Of a DNA stretch of 33,021 nt, positions 24,389-32,621 are shown piece by piece. A program made the position numbers and the translations under genes. The notes under the pieces are model-generated. The model made no database searches. It was not told the origin of the DNA and saw nothing but the letters and a program-made list of their open reading frames with translations. Position 1 is the stretch's first letter. Each line of letters begins with the position of its first letter. Source of the stretch: Owenweeksia sp. (GTDB lineage Bacteria > Bacteroidota > Bacteroidia > Flavobacteriales > Schleiferiaceae); assembly GCA_028285465.1 (NCBI GenBank), contig JANQPD010000001.1, positions 1-33,021 on the forward strand. Direction: 5' to 3'.

Positions 24389-25390
24389 ATGACGTATCCC
24401 GGTATCCTTAACGATCTTAAGCAAGGGCGCTTTGCCCCTTTGTACTTCCTGTATGGAGAGGAAGCTTTTTATATAGATTCCCTGGTGAAGTATATCGAGC
24501 AGCACGCGCTCCCCGAAGAAGCAAAGAGCTTTAACCAAGCGGTCTTATACGGAGGTGAAACCGATATGCTCAGTATAATCGGAGAAGCAAAGCGCTACCC
24601 CATGATGGCCGATAGAGTAGTGGTCATAGTAAAGGAGGCACAGCATTTACGCCATTGGGACCCATTGGAAAACTATGCCTTAAACCCGCAATCTACCACG
24701 GTATTGGTGTTTGCCTATAAGTATAAAAAGCCGGATAAGCGCAAAAAAGTATTTAAGGTGCTAAGCAACGCTTCCGTATTTTTTGAGTCTGTGAAGGTGC
24801 GGGACTGGCAGATTGCAGATTGGATAAGCAATCACATGCAGGGAAAGGGATATTCGGCTACCCCGAAAGCGGTGCAGCTTTTGGCAGAAAGCCTGGGTAC
24901 AGACCTGGGCCGTATCGATAGTGAGTTGTCAAAACTACAATTGGTAGTGCAGCAGGGAGGCATGGTAGACGAACATATCATAGAAGAGCATATAGGCATT
25001 AGTAAAGACTACAACAATTTTGAGTTGACCAACGCCCTTGCACATAAAGATTTTGAGAAGGCAATGCGCATACAGTTGTATTTTGCGTCCAACCCTAGAG
25101 AGCACCCCTTGGTACTTACGCTGGGTCTGCTGTATAATTTCTTCAGTCGCTTATTAATAGCGGCACAGGCCACGGACAAAAGTGAAAGAGGATTGGTTAA
25201 AGCGTTGCGCATACCTCCCTACGGGCTTAAAGAATACCAGGCGGCTTTGCGCCATTATAACATCAAGAGCCTGGCGCGTGTTATTGGGTATTTGCGGGAG
25301 TGCGACATGAGATCCAAGGGTGTGGGCAATGCGCATGTTTCCGATGCGGAACTCTTAAGAGAGCTGCTCTTTAAAATAGTTTACCAGTAA
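24389..25390 (+). CDS. holA: DNA polymerase III subunit delta
   Basis: Delta opens the beta sliding clamp as part of the clamp-loader complex. The start MTYPGILNDLKQGRFAPLYF gives 333 residues. The conserved FLYGEEAFYIDSLVKYIEQ (~20-38) is the family's N-terminal block. SLGTDLGRIDSELSKLQL (~171-188) marks the domain before the C-terminal collar helices. The TTG start at 24362 would add nine poor residues and is rejected. It is divergent from the HsdR_N-like gene with a 71-bp gap. The TonB receptor follows after 56 bp on the same strand. Confidence 0.95.
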   Translation: MTYPGILNDLKQGRFAPLYFLYGEEAFYIDSLVKYIEQHALPEEAKSFNQAVLYGGETDMLSIIGEAKRYPMMADRVVVIVKEAQHLRHWDPLENYALNPQSTTVLVFAYKYKKPDKRKKVFKVLSNASVFFESVKVRDWQIADWISNHMQGKGYSATPKAVQLLAESLGTDLGRIDSELSKLQLVVQQGGMVDEHIIEEHIGISKDYNNFELTNALAHKDFEKAMRIQLYFASNPREHPLVLTLGLLYNFFSRLLIAAQATDKSERGLVKALRIPPYGLKEYQAALRHYNIKSLARVIGYLRECDMRSKGVGNAHVSDAELLRELLFKIVYQ

Positions 25391-25446
25391 AGCTTAAAAA
25401 ACGATATTTGACCTCTTTGAAAAAATACATCCCCTATTATTCTTTT

Positions 25447-27777
25447 ATGATGCAGAAGAAAACCTTCTTATTCCTGATTGTCTTGTTATGCTTCTCCAGT
25501 TATTCTTATGCCCAGGAGGCAGTAGGTAAGGTGCGTGGGTTTGTCCTAGATAAAGCTACCGAAGAACCGATCGCCTTCTCAAATATTGTAGTAAACGGCA
25601 CCCGGATTGGCGCTGTAGCCAATGAGGATGGGTATTTTGTACTGAACGATGTTCCCGTTGGGGAACGTACTATATCGGTAAGTTTTCTGGGATATAACAC
25701 GTTAGAAGAAAAAGTAAACATAAAGGAAGACCAGGTAAGGAGCGTTACGTTTTACCTGATGCAGCAGGCAGAACTCCTGGAAGATGTAGTGGTAAATGCA
25801 GAACGGCAGGCGCGGGAATCAAAGGTGCTTACCAGTGTAGTTTCTTTAAACCCTAAGGAAATACAACAATTCAGTGTGGGGGGCGATGCGGATATTGTGA
25901 AAGCCATTCAGGTTTTACCCGGGGTTGTAACTACCGGTGACCAGGGCGGGCAATTGTACATCCGGGGCGGAGCACCCATCCAAAACCTGGTGCTTCTCGA
26001 TGGAATGATCATTTACAATCCTTTTCATAGTATTGGCTTTTTCTCGGTGTTTGATGCAGACATCATTCGTTCTGCCGATGTCTATAGTGGCGGGTTTAGT
26101 GCCGATTACGGGAGCCGCAACAGTGCGGTAATGGATATTCAAACCCGTGACGGGAACCGGAAAAAATTCAGTGGAAAGATCTCTACCAGCACCTATAGCG
26201 CCAAAGCCTTGCTTGAAACACCCATTGGAAAGAAAAATGAAAACGGCCTTTCCAATGGCGCTTTCTTACTGTCGGCCAAAACCTCTTACTTAGATCAAAC
26301 GAGCAGTATTTTTTACCCCTACGTAGAAACCGAATATGATGGGCTGCCTTTTAGCTTTACAGACGTCTATGCCAAGCTTTCTTCGCAATCTGACAACGGC
26401 AGCCGCCTGGGTATTTTCGGGTTCTCTTTCCAGGATGCAGTGCGTTTTGGGGGCAACAACAGCATTAGTTGGGACAGCTACGGCGCAGGTGCGGATTTTA
26501 CAGCCATTCCTCCAAATAGTGCAGTCTTACTTGAAGGCGATATATCCTATAGCCAGTATGAGATCACTTCTGTAGAAAACGGAGGTACGCCAAGGAACTC
26601 TTCCATAACCAGTTTCAACGGGGGGCTTGACTTCACATATTTCCTGCGCAAAGGACATGAATTTAAGTATGGACTGGAAGCGATCGGGTATGCTACTTTT
26701 TTTGACCCTGGTGTAGGGAGCAATAACTTGTTTGAAGAAAACACTACGGAACTGGGGGGCTTTGGGAAGTACAAATACGCTACCAATCGCCTTATCCTGG
26801 AACCAAGTCTGCGCCTGCACTACTACAGCAGCTTAAGTGAACTCTCCATAGAACCTCGTATTGGGTTAAAATACAACATCACCAGTTGGATGCGTTTTAA
26901 AGGCTCTGCGGGCATGTACAGCCAAAACCTGGTGGCCGCCAATTCCGACCGGGACGTGGTGAACTTGTTTTACGGCTTTTTAAGTGGCCCTGATGAAGTT
27001 TCGAATGATTTCAGGGGAACTACGATTACGAGTAATTTACAGAAGGCGAATCACTACGTAGTGGGTTTTGAATTCGAGGTAAACAAATACCTGACCGTTA
27101 ACCTGGAGGGTTACCTAAAGGATTTCAACCAGCTTACGAATGCCAATCGCAATAAGTTGTACAACGATGTACAGGACGCGCCCAGTGGTACGGACCCTAT
27201 CCTGTATGCCGACTTTATTATAGAAAAAGGAAGCGCGCGGGGGATTGATCTTTTGATGCAATATCGCAGGGACCGTTTGAACCTTTGGTTTGTGTATTCT
27301 CTTAGTAAGGTTACCCGTGACGATGGCCTGGTGGTATACGCCCCGCATTTTGACCGCAGGCACAACCTAAACTTTGTGGGTAGCTATTCTTTCGGGAAAG
27401 ACCAAAGCTGGGAAATAAGTACCCGCTATAACTTTGGCTCCGGCTTTCCGTTTACGCCCACCCAGCTTTTTTACAGCCAACAACTCTTTTTGGATGAAAA
27501 TGGCAACCCAAACCTGAATTATGACTATACCCAGGAAAATGGTGCGCTGGGGATAGAATATGGAGAACTGAACAGCAACCGGCTGCCGAATTATCATCGC
27601 TTTGACGTAAGCCTTACCAGAGTATGGGAGATAGGAGAGTTTCAGGCTTTAGAAGTATCTGCAGGAGCTACCAATATCTTTAACTATCAAAACATTTTCT
27701 ACTACGACCGCATTGACAACAAGCGCGTTGATCAATTGCCCATTATGCCCACTGTGAGCTTTGCTTATAGTTTTTAA
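25447..27777 (+). CDS. TonB-dependent receptor with carboxypeptidase-regulatory-like domain
   Basis: This outer-membrane active transporter has ~776 residues. The start MMQKKTFLFLIVLL gives a signal peptide ending SYAQ; the upstream TTG at 25408 is rejected. Residues ~30-112 form a CarboxypepD_reg-like fold (VRGFVLDKATEEPIAFSNIV, DGYFVLNDVPVGERTISVS). The plug domain spans ~115-230 (VVVNAERQ, IQVLPGVVTTGDQGGQLYIRGG, NLVLLDGMIIYNP). The barrel follows, ending SFAYSF with a terminal phenylalanine. It is not of SusC type and no SusD partner is near, so a siderophore or other small ligand is more likely than a glycan. The specificity cannot be read. Confidence 0.94.
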   Translation: MMQKKTFLFLIVLLCFSSYSYAQEAVGKVRGFVLDKATEEPIAFSNIVVNGTRIGAVANEDGYFVLNDVPVGERTISVSFLGYNTLEEKVNIKEDQVRSVTFYLMQQAELLEDVVVNAERQARESKVLTSVVSLNPKEIQQFSVGGDADIVKAIQVLPGVVTTGDQGGQLYIRGGAPIQNLVLLDGMIIYNPFHSIGFFSVFDADIIRSADVYSGGFSADYGSRNSAVMDIQTRDGNRKKFSGKISTSTYSAKALLETPIGKKNENGLSNGAFLLSAKTSYLDQTSSIFYPYVETEYDGLPFSFTDVYAKLSSQSDNGSRLGIFGFSFQDAVRFGGNNSISWDSYGAGADFTAIPPNSAVLLEGDISYSQYEITSVENGGTPRNSSITSFNGGLDFTYFLRKGHEFKYGLEAIGYATFFDPGVGSNNLFEENTTELGGFGKYKYATNRLILEPSLRLHYYSSLSELSIEPRIGLKYNITSWMRFKGSAGMYSQNLVAANSDRDVVNLFYGFLSGPDEVSNDFRGTTITSNLQKANHYVVGFEFEVNKYLTVNLEGYLKDFNQLTNANRNKLYNDVQDAPSGTDPILYADFIIEKGSARGIDLLMQYRRDRLNLWFVYSLSKVTRDDGLVVYAPHFDRRHNLNFVGSYSFGKDQSWEISTRYNFGSGFPFTPTQLFYSQQLFLDENGNPNLNYDYTQENGALGIEYGELNSNRLPNYHRFDVSLTRVWEIGEFQALEVSAGATNIFNYQNIFYYDRIDNKRVDQLPIMPTVSFAYSF

Positions 27778-27850
27778 GCAGCGTCAAAAAAACAAGACAC
27801 GCTCAATGCTTTAAGCGCCTGGGTTAAGAAGCTGCAAAATGCTGTGTTGC

Positions 27851-28570
27851 CTATGAAAAAAGGTTGTAGCGCAGAATGCAATAGATCGCACGAAAACCAT
27901 CTTTCCAGTTGATTTTCTTTCCCTCATCAAAAGTGCGGCCGTAATAGCTAATGCCTACTTCGTATATACGTACGTTGGGAATACGGGCAATTTTGGCGGT
28001 TACTTCCGGTTCAAACCCAAATCGCTTTTCCTTGAGGTTCAAGCTTTGAATGTATTGCGTTTTAAAGAGCTTATAGCAGGTTTCCATATCCGTAAGGTTC
28101 AGGTTGGTAAACATATTGCTTAAGAAAGTCAGGAATTTATTCCCTATAGAATGCCAGAAGAACAATATGCGATGGGGGTTCCCACCCATAAAACGTGATC
28201 CGTAAACCACATCCGCGCTACCGTTTAAAATGGGTTTTAGCAAAACGTTGAATTCTTCGGGGTCGTATTCCAGGTCAGCGTCCTGTATAACGGTGTATTC
28301 TCCCGTAGCTTTACTGATACCCGTGTGCAAGGCAGCCCCCTTCCCTTTGTTTACTTCATGTTTGTAATAGGCAATGTTCAATTCGGGATTTGCGGCCTGG
28401 TAGTCTAAAATAGCCTGTTCCGTATTATCGGTAGAGCAATCGTTTACTAAAATCAGCTCTTTGAGGATACCGTTTTTTAGTTCTACGGCCTTTACACGGT
28501 CCAGGATAAGGTGTATAGTAGCACCCTCATTGTAGGCGGGAATTACAATACTAAGCTTGTTAAATGTCAT
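27851..28570 (-). CDS. Glycosyltransferase family 2, polyprenyl-phosphate sugar synthase-like
   Basis: The likely role is transfer of a hexose from a nucleotide sugar to polyprenyl phosphate, at the inner face of the cytoplasmic membrane, as by Dpm1. The start MTFNKLSIVI gives 239 residues; a TTG at 28594 is rejected. The GT-A core has IVIPAYNEG (8-16), VNDCSTDNT (42-50), NKGKGAALHTGI (74-85) and the metal-binding D97-A-D99 in IQDADLEYDPEEF. RFGFEPEVTAKIA (~177-189) is typical of the Dpm1-like group. No membrane segment is present. It is 29 bp behind the GT39-type gene and in the same operon, consistent with a donor-maker and donor-user pair. Confidence 0.93.
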   Translation of the reverse strand: MTFNKLSIVIPAYNEGATIHLILDRVKAVELKNGILKELILVNDCSTDNTEQAILDYQAANPELNIAYYKHEVNKGKGAALHTGISKATGEYTVIQDADLEYDPEEFNVLLKPILNGSADVVYGSRFMGGNPHRILFFWHSIGNKFLTFLSNMFTNLNLTDMETCYKLFKTQYIQSLNLKEKRFGFEPEVTAKIARIPNVRIYEVGISYYGRTFDEGKKINWKDGFRAIYCILRYNLFS

Positions 28571-28599
28571 TTGCTGATCTAAAAAGGGTGGCAAATATA

Positions 28600-30399
28600 C
28601 TACTCCGCCAGCGTAGTGTCGGGGGCGTTAACGATTTCTATTATGCGGTCCTGGCTGTAGCGGGCTATTACTTCATTCCCATCCGGATAGGTCATTGTGC
28701 CAATCCCTTCTCTCAGGTTGTTTTTCCAGGTTCCCTCAAATACTTGTCCGTTTTTGTATGTAAACGTACCTTTTCCTTCCTTCACACTCATTTGATTCTC
28801 TCCTTGCTGGCGCCACTCTCCTATGTAGCCTACATCTTTGTCGTAAGTAAGCAAGTATGTTTCGGGGTTTTGATACGCCAACAGCTTTTTAAAACGATAA
28901 GGATTGGTTTGGATTACCGGCACTAAATAACGCCCCGTACTGCTGAAACCCAGGGCATCTACCACCACATGTGTAACTTCTTTTTTGTTGAGGTCCTGAA
29001 TAAAGGCGTTGTAATCCATGGTGCTTTGGTAGCGAACGGTTTTCCTGCTGGCAAACAAGTAGAAGAGAGACGGTTTCCGGCAGCATATCACAGCATTAGG
29101 GGCAGTATTGTTTTTTACCCAATCGGCCATGTCGAAATAATTCTGAAAGCGCGAGTCATAGCGCTTGCCTGCGCTGGCATTCAATGCCTTGAGCTGAGGC
29201 ATGAAAAGCAAAACGGAAGCCAGTAAAATCAGGGGGTTGACCTGCAGGTCTAAGGCTATTTTTTTGCTTAGGAAATTCAGGATCTCGTAAATGCCATAAA
29301 AGAAAAAGAAAGTGAAAAAAGGCAAGAGGGGCAAAACGAAGCGTATGCCAAACCACACTTCCGGCCACAGCAAGAGTATGCCAAAGGTGCCAATAAAATA
29401 CCAGATAAAGAGGCTGCGGTAACGAGGTAGCTTGATGAGGCCAAACACGATGAGGGCTAAAAAAGAAAGGCCAAGCAGAATACCCGATACCTCTATGTCT
29501 GCCCTATAGTCTACCTGGATCGAAGGAAACATGCCATTGGGTATTTCTTTGCTTATATAGCGTCCCAGGTTTTCAAAGAAGCGCCCAAAGAAATCGCTTA
29601 CATCCATCATACCTTCCTCAGGCCGGTAGGGGTTCTTCATAAAAAGCTGTTGAATATACCCGTTTCCGCCCAGGTTGCGTCCCCGTAAAAACCAGGGAAG
29701 GCAGAGCAGGATAAAGCCACCCAGGTATGCCCCTAAATAGGCAAACTGCCTGCGCAGCAGGAGGTAAAGTACAATGCCCCCGATCAGCGCCAAACCTGCG
29801 GTACGTATATGGAAGGCATATGCGCTCAAAGCAATGACCACATAAAGCTGCGGCTGTTGGAACGGCTTGTCCTGGTTAATGGTCTGTATAAAGAAATAGA
29901 TAATGAGCAAGGAGAAAAACAGAAAAGGTATTTCGCTCATCATAATGGTGCTGTAAGACAGTAAATGCATATTGAAAAGCATCAACACTGCACCAAGAAA
30001 AGCGAGGCGGGAATTCTTTAAAATATCTTTGAGGATGTAAAACATGACCAGGCTTGAACCCAAAAGGAAAAGGCCGTTCATACTTTTCAGAAAACCGATG
30101 TCTTCTGAAAAAACCCACATAAAAAAGGACAAAATAGAAGGATAACCAGGGGGGAAGTGGTTGTGAGGGGGATTGCCCGGCATATGGATGTTTGAATAGC
30201 CTTGCCCGCTGGCGATGCTTTTGCCCAGGATGTAATAGCCTGCATTGTCGCCCCCTAAATTTATTTTCGCATCATATATATAGCTATAAATAAAGGCAAA
30301 ACTCAATACAATAAGAAAAGGGTAAAGCAGGTTTTTTAAAGAAAATGTTGAAGAGGTCTTTAAAGCTTTACCGGTTGGTTTAACTGCTTTTCGGGACAT
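28600..30399 (-). CDS. GT39/ArnT-like membrane glycosyltransferase with C-terminal MORN repeats
   Basis: This multi-pass enzyme of the GT-C fold uses polyprenyl-phosphate sugar to glycosylate protein or lipid on the periplasmic side. The start MSRKAVKPTG gives 599 residues; the GTG at 30420 is inside the promoter. The first membrane helix is ~25-42. The following periplasmic loop has the family's catalytic-type Asp (GGDNAGYYILGKSIASGQGY, ~49-68) and HFPPGYP (~79-85). About ten further hydrophobic helices run to ~405, then a soluble domain. Residues ~524-585 form two to three MORN-type repeats (YIGEW, GKGTFTYKNGQVFEGTWKNN, GIGTMTYPDG). The MORN tail is unusual for this family. The gene has its own promoter. 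Confidence 0.88.
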   Translation of the reverse strand: MSRKAVKPTGKALKTSSTFSLKNLLYPFLIVLSFAFIYSYIYDAKINLGGDNAGYYILGKSIASGQGYSNIHMPGNPPHNHFPPGYPSILSFFMWVFSEDIGFLKSMNGLFLLGSSLVMFYILKDILKNSRLAFLGAVLMLFNMHLLSYSTIMMSEIPFLFFSLLIIYFFIQTINQDKPFQQPQLYVVIALSAYAFHIRTAGLALIGGIVLYLLLRRQFAYLGAYLGGFILLCLPWFLRGRNLGGNGYIQQLFMKNPYRPEEGMMDVSDFFGRFFENLGRYISKEIPNGMFPSIQVDYRADIEVSGILLGLSFLALIVFGLIKLPRYRSLFIWYFIGTFGILLLWPEVWFGIRFVLPLLPFFTFFFFYGIYEILNFLSKKIALDLQVNPLILLASVLLFMPQLKALNASAGKRYDSRFQNYFDMADWVKNNTAPNAVICCRKPSLFYLFASRKTVRYQSTMDYNAFIQDLNKKEVTHVVVDALGFSSTGRYLVPVIQTNPYRFKKLLAYQNPETYLLTYDKDVGYIGEWRQQGENQMSVKEGKGTFTYKNGQVFEGTWKNNLREGIGTMTYPDGNEVIARYSQDRIIEIVNAPDTTLAE

Positions 30400-30419
30400 A
30401 AGGGAGTGTGTGTAAACCA

Positions 30420-30449
30420 CAAACTTAGGTGTTTATGCCATGATCTCAA
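30420..30449 (-). promoter_or_regulatory. Promoter of the GT39-GT2 operon (Bacteroidota type)
   Basis: On the minus strand, TTG (30447-30449), a 19-bp spacer and TAAGTTTG (30420-30427) match the consensus perfectly. Transcription would start near 30415, ~16 nt before the ATG at 30399. The box abuts the terminator of the upstream gene. Confidence 0.85.
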
Positions 30450-30483
30450 AAAAATAAAGCCCGCATAAAGCGGGCTTTATTTT
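30448..30483 (-). terminator. Rho-independent terminator of the T9SS mini-protein gene
   Basis: AAAATAAAGCCCGC (30451-30464) and GCGGGCTTTATTTT (30470-30483) are a perfect 14-bp stem around ATAAA. On the minus strand it runs into a T run (complement of A 30448-30454). It lies 18 bp after the stop at 30502 and isolates this gene from the GT39 operon. Confidence 0.92.
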
Positions 30484-30501
30484 ACGGTTAATGTGTTCTT
30501 G

Positions 30502-30918
30502 TTATTGGATGGATAGCCTTAAGCTTCGTTCTCCTAGTTTTACTATATAGTAACCTTTGGGCAGAGCGCTCAGGTCAAAATCCATTTCCTGGATGCCGCT
30601 TCTTTTGGGTAGTGTATACCTGCGCATCAAATTCCCTATCAGGTTGTATACCAGTAAATCACCCTGCTCGGATTGGGCTATATACTTGAGCGTTACTTTA
30701 CCGCGGGAAGGATTAGGGTAAAGTGAAAAAACGTTCAGCTTAACAGCTTCCTGATCAGAAAGTGTTGTTGGTGGTTCCCACTCTGGAGGCGGATTGCCCA
30801 CATCCGGATCTACAACAGTAGGTTGACTCTGGGTATTGCCCTGGCTTTGCGCCTGCGCAGCAATACCAAGCAAGAGCATGAGAACAAGAAAGGGGAGTGT
30901 CTTGATAAGATTTTTCAT
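30502..30918 (-). CDS. Small T9SS-sorted protein: signal peptide plus sorting domain only
   Basis: The 138-residue protein has a signal peptide (1-23, ending AQAQ), then a ~38-residue Pro/Gln/Asp-rich linker (24-61, with PPPEWEPP). A full type A T9SS C-terminal domain occupies ~62-138. The sorting-domain hallmarks are SLYPNPSRGKVTLKY (65-79), LLVYNLIGNLMRRYTL (88-103), DLSALPKGYYIVKL (115-128) and a basic end LRLSIQ. No catalytic or adhesin domain precedes it, whereas T9SS cargo is normally several hundred residues. It is monocistronic with a strong terminator, and divergent from the sensor kinase gene. It could be a minimal surface/secreted peptide or a remnant; I see no frameshift. Confidence 0.9.
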   Translation of the reverse strand: MKNLIKTLPFLVLMLLLGIAAQAQSQGNTQSQPTVVDPDVGNPPPEWEPPTTLSDQEAVKLNVFSLYPNPSRGKVTLKYIAQSEQGDLLVYNLIGNLMRRYTLPKRSGIQEMDFDLSALPKGYYIVKLGERSLRLSIQ

Positions 30919-31042
30919 AGTGTTTTAGTTTTTATGTTTTCGTCTCGTAAAGCTACCTATTAGACACATCTTATACTGTTAAGGGTTGCCTGAATGATGT
31001 TAAAATCTTGTTAAGGACACATAAATCCGGCTTTTGCACGTT

Positions 31043-31050
31043 TACTTTTG
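31043..31050 (+). promoter_or_regulatory. Candidate -7 box of the sensor kinase gene
   Basis: TACTTTTG matches TAnnTTTG 11 bp before the ATG at 31062. No TTG is found at the proper distance. The region 30919-31061 between the two divergent genes has no other clear element; TAGCTTTA on the minus strand (within 30950-30960) is a weak -7 candidate for the T9SS gene. Confidence 0.35.
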
Positions 31051-31061
31051 TGCCAGCCGTT

Positions 31062-32609
31062 ATGAAATTAAAGGTATTAAAAAGTAAAAAAAGGCTTTCC
31101 TGGCTCATTGTTTTTATGAGCCTTTCTCTCCTGGGGGTCAGTGGCATTCAGTCGTACTGGATTGTGAATTCTTATGCCATCAAACAAGAAAAATTTGACC
31201 AGGAAGTAGCAGAAGCTTTACAAGATGTTTCCAACCGCTTGGAAACAATGGAAAGCATGAATATGATCATGAATTCCTTTAACCTGGAGCCTCTCTTTTT
31301 CAGGAATAGAAAGCTTGATCCCCCCGGTTCCCTTGCGGATTCTTCCATACGCCTTAACGGACAGTATTCATATAAGCGGAATTTAAGCCTTTCCTTTCAG
31401 GTAAATGACGATACTATTTTTGACCTGGACAGCAGGGGAAATTTACATGCCGCGGTATTAGACGATACCAACGCATTGCCCGGGGAAGGCATAAGCTATT
31501 TCAACCTCAGGCAAAAAGCCCGGCAAATGGATTCCGTATTCCGCCAGATGATCCTCTTTAATCTGACGCGGGGCTATGGCATTCAACAACGCTTGCTTAG
31601 TGAACATTTGGACAGTCTCCTTGCCTTTGAATTAAAAGCCAGGGGGATTCATTTAGACTATGCTTATGTGGTGAAGAATGATGAAGCGGCTATTACCTTT
31701 CAAAATAAGGAGGAATTATTAGATGAAAGAAAAGCCTATAAAACAGCTCTTTTTTCCAGTGATGTATTAGCCCCCAGCCTGCTGATGGTGAGTTTCCCGC
31801 AAAAAGCAAATTACCTGCTCAGCAGCATGTGGCTCACTTTGCTCTTTAGCGCCCTGTTCATTGTGGCTATGATCATCACTTTTTATAAAACGCTCACATA
31901 CTCTTTGCAGCAAAAGCGGATTAATGATATTAAAACGGACTTCATCAATAATATGACCCATGAGTTTAAAACCCCGATTGCGACCATAAACCTGGCAATC
32001 GATGCCTTGAATAACCCTAAAGTCATAAACTCGCCAGAGCGTATCCGGCAGTACAGTGAAGTGATCAAACAGGAGAACAGCCGGATGAACATACAGGTAG
32101 AAAGTGTATTGCGCACTGCTTTAATGGATAAAAAAGAACTTGAACTGAGCTTTGAACCAACGGTCCTTTCTACTCTATTGGATGAATGCATAGAACATGT
32201 ACGCCTGAGTTTGGAGAGTAAAGGCGGGCAGATACAAAAGTTTTATAACGATGGAGGGGTAGAGTTGCATATAGACGCGAACCACATCGGAAATACAATC
32301 ATTAACCTACTGGATAACGCCATTAAGTACTCTATAAACGCACCTCAGATACGGGTTGCAACAGAGCTTACCGGGAGTCACCTCATCATCATTGTAAGCG
32401 ATAAGGGGATGGGCATGACAAAAGAGGAACAGAAGCACATTTTCGAAAGTTTTTACCGCATAAGCGGGGGGAACGTGCACAACATAAAAGGGCATGGTCT
32501 TGGTTTAAGCTATGCATATGGCATAGTGGAAGCCCATGGTGGGAGGATTACTGTTGAGAGCGAAAGAGGTGAGGGCAGTAAATTCTACGTCTACTTGCCT
32601 AGAACCTGA
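31062..32609 (+). CDS. Two-component sensor histidine kinase, RprX-like
   Basis: This inner-membrane sensor phosphorylates the response regulator encoded just downstream. The start MKLKVLKSKK gives 515 residues; an upstream TTG is rejected. TM1 is ~12-34 and TM2 ~254-276. The periplasmic domain (~35-253) begins with IKQEKFDQEVAEALQDVSNR, the pattern I associate with RprX-type sensors of Bacteroides and Porphyromonas. HisKA has H300 in MTHEFKTPIATINLA. The ATPase domain has the N box NLLDNAIKYS, the DKGMGM motif and GHGLGLSYAYGIVEAHGG. There is no HAMP, PAS or receiver domain. The signal is unknown; envelope stress is plausible. The stop is 12 bp from the regulator start. Confidence 0.95.
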   Translation: MKLKVLKSKKRLSWLIVFMSLSLLGVSGIQSYWIVNSYAIKQEKFDQEVAEALQDVSNRLETMESMNMIMNSFNLEPLFFRNRKLDPPGSLADSSIRLNGQYSYKRNLSLSFQVNDDTIFDLDSRGNLHAAVLDDTNALPGEGISYFNLRQKARQMDSVFRQMILFNLTRGYGIQQRLLSEHLDSLLAFELKARGIHLDYAYVVKNDEAAITFQNKEELLDERKAYKTALFSSDVLAPSLLMVSFPQKANYLLSSMWLTLLFSALFIVAMIITFYKTLTYSLQQKRINDIKTDFINNMTHEFKTPIATINLAIDALNNPKVINSPERIRQYSEVIKQENSRMNIQVESVLRTALMDKKELELSFEPTVLSTLLDECIEHVRLSLESKGGQIQKFYNDGGVELHIDANHIGNTIINLLDNAIKYSINAPQIRVATELTGSHLIIIVSDKGMGMTKEEQKHIFESFYRISGGNVHNIKGHGLGLSYAYGIVEAHGGRITVESERGEGSKFYVYLPRT

Positions 32610-32621
32610 ACGCTATAGAAT

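Noticed and set aside
25447-27777. SusC-type glycan-uptake locus
   Set aside because: The receptor lacks SusC-length and has no SusD-like or glycoside hydrolase neighbour.
28571-28594. TTG start for the GT2 gene
   Set aside because: It adds eight poorly conserved residues; the ATG at 28570 begins directly at the conserved GT2 strand.
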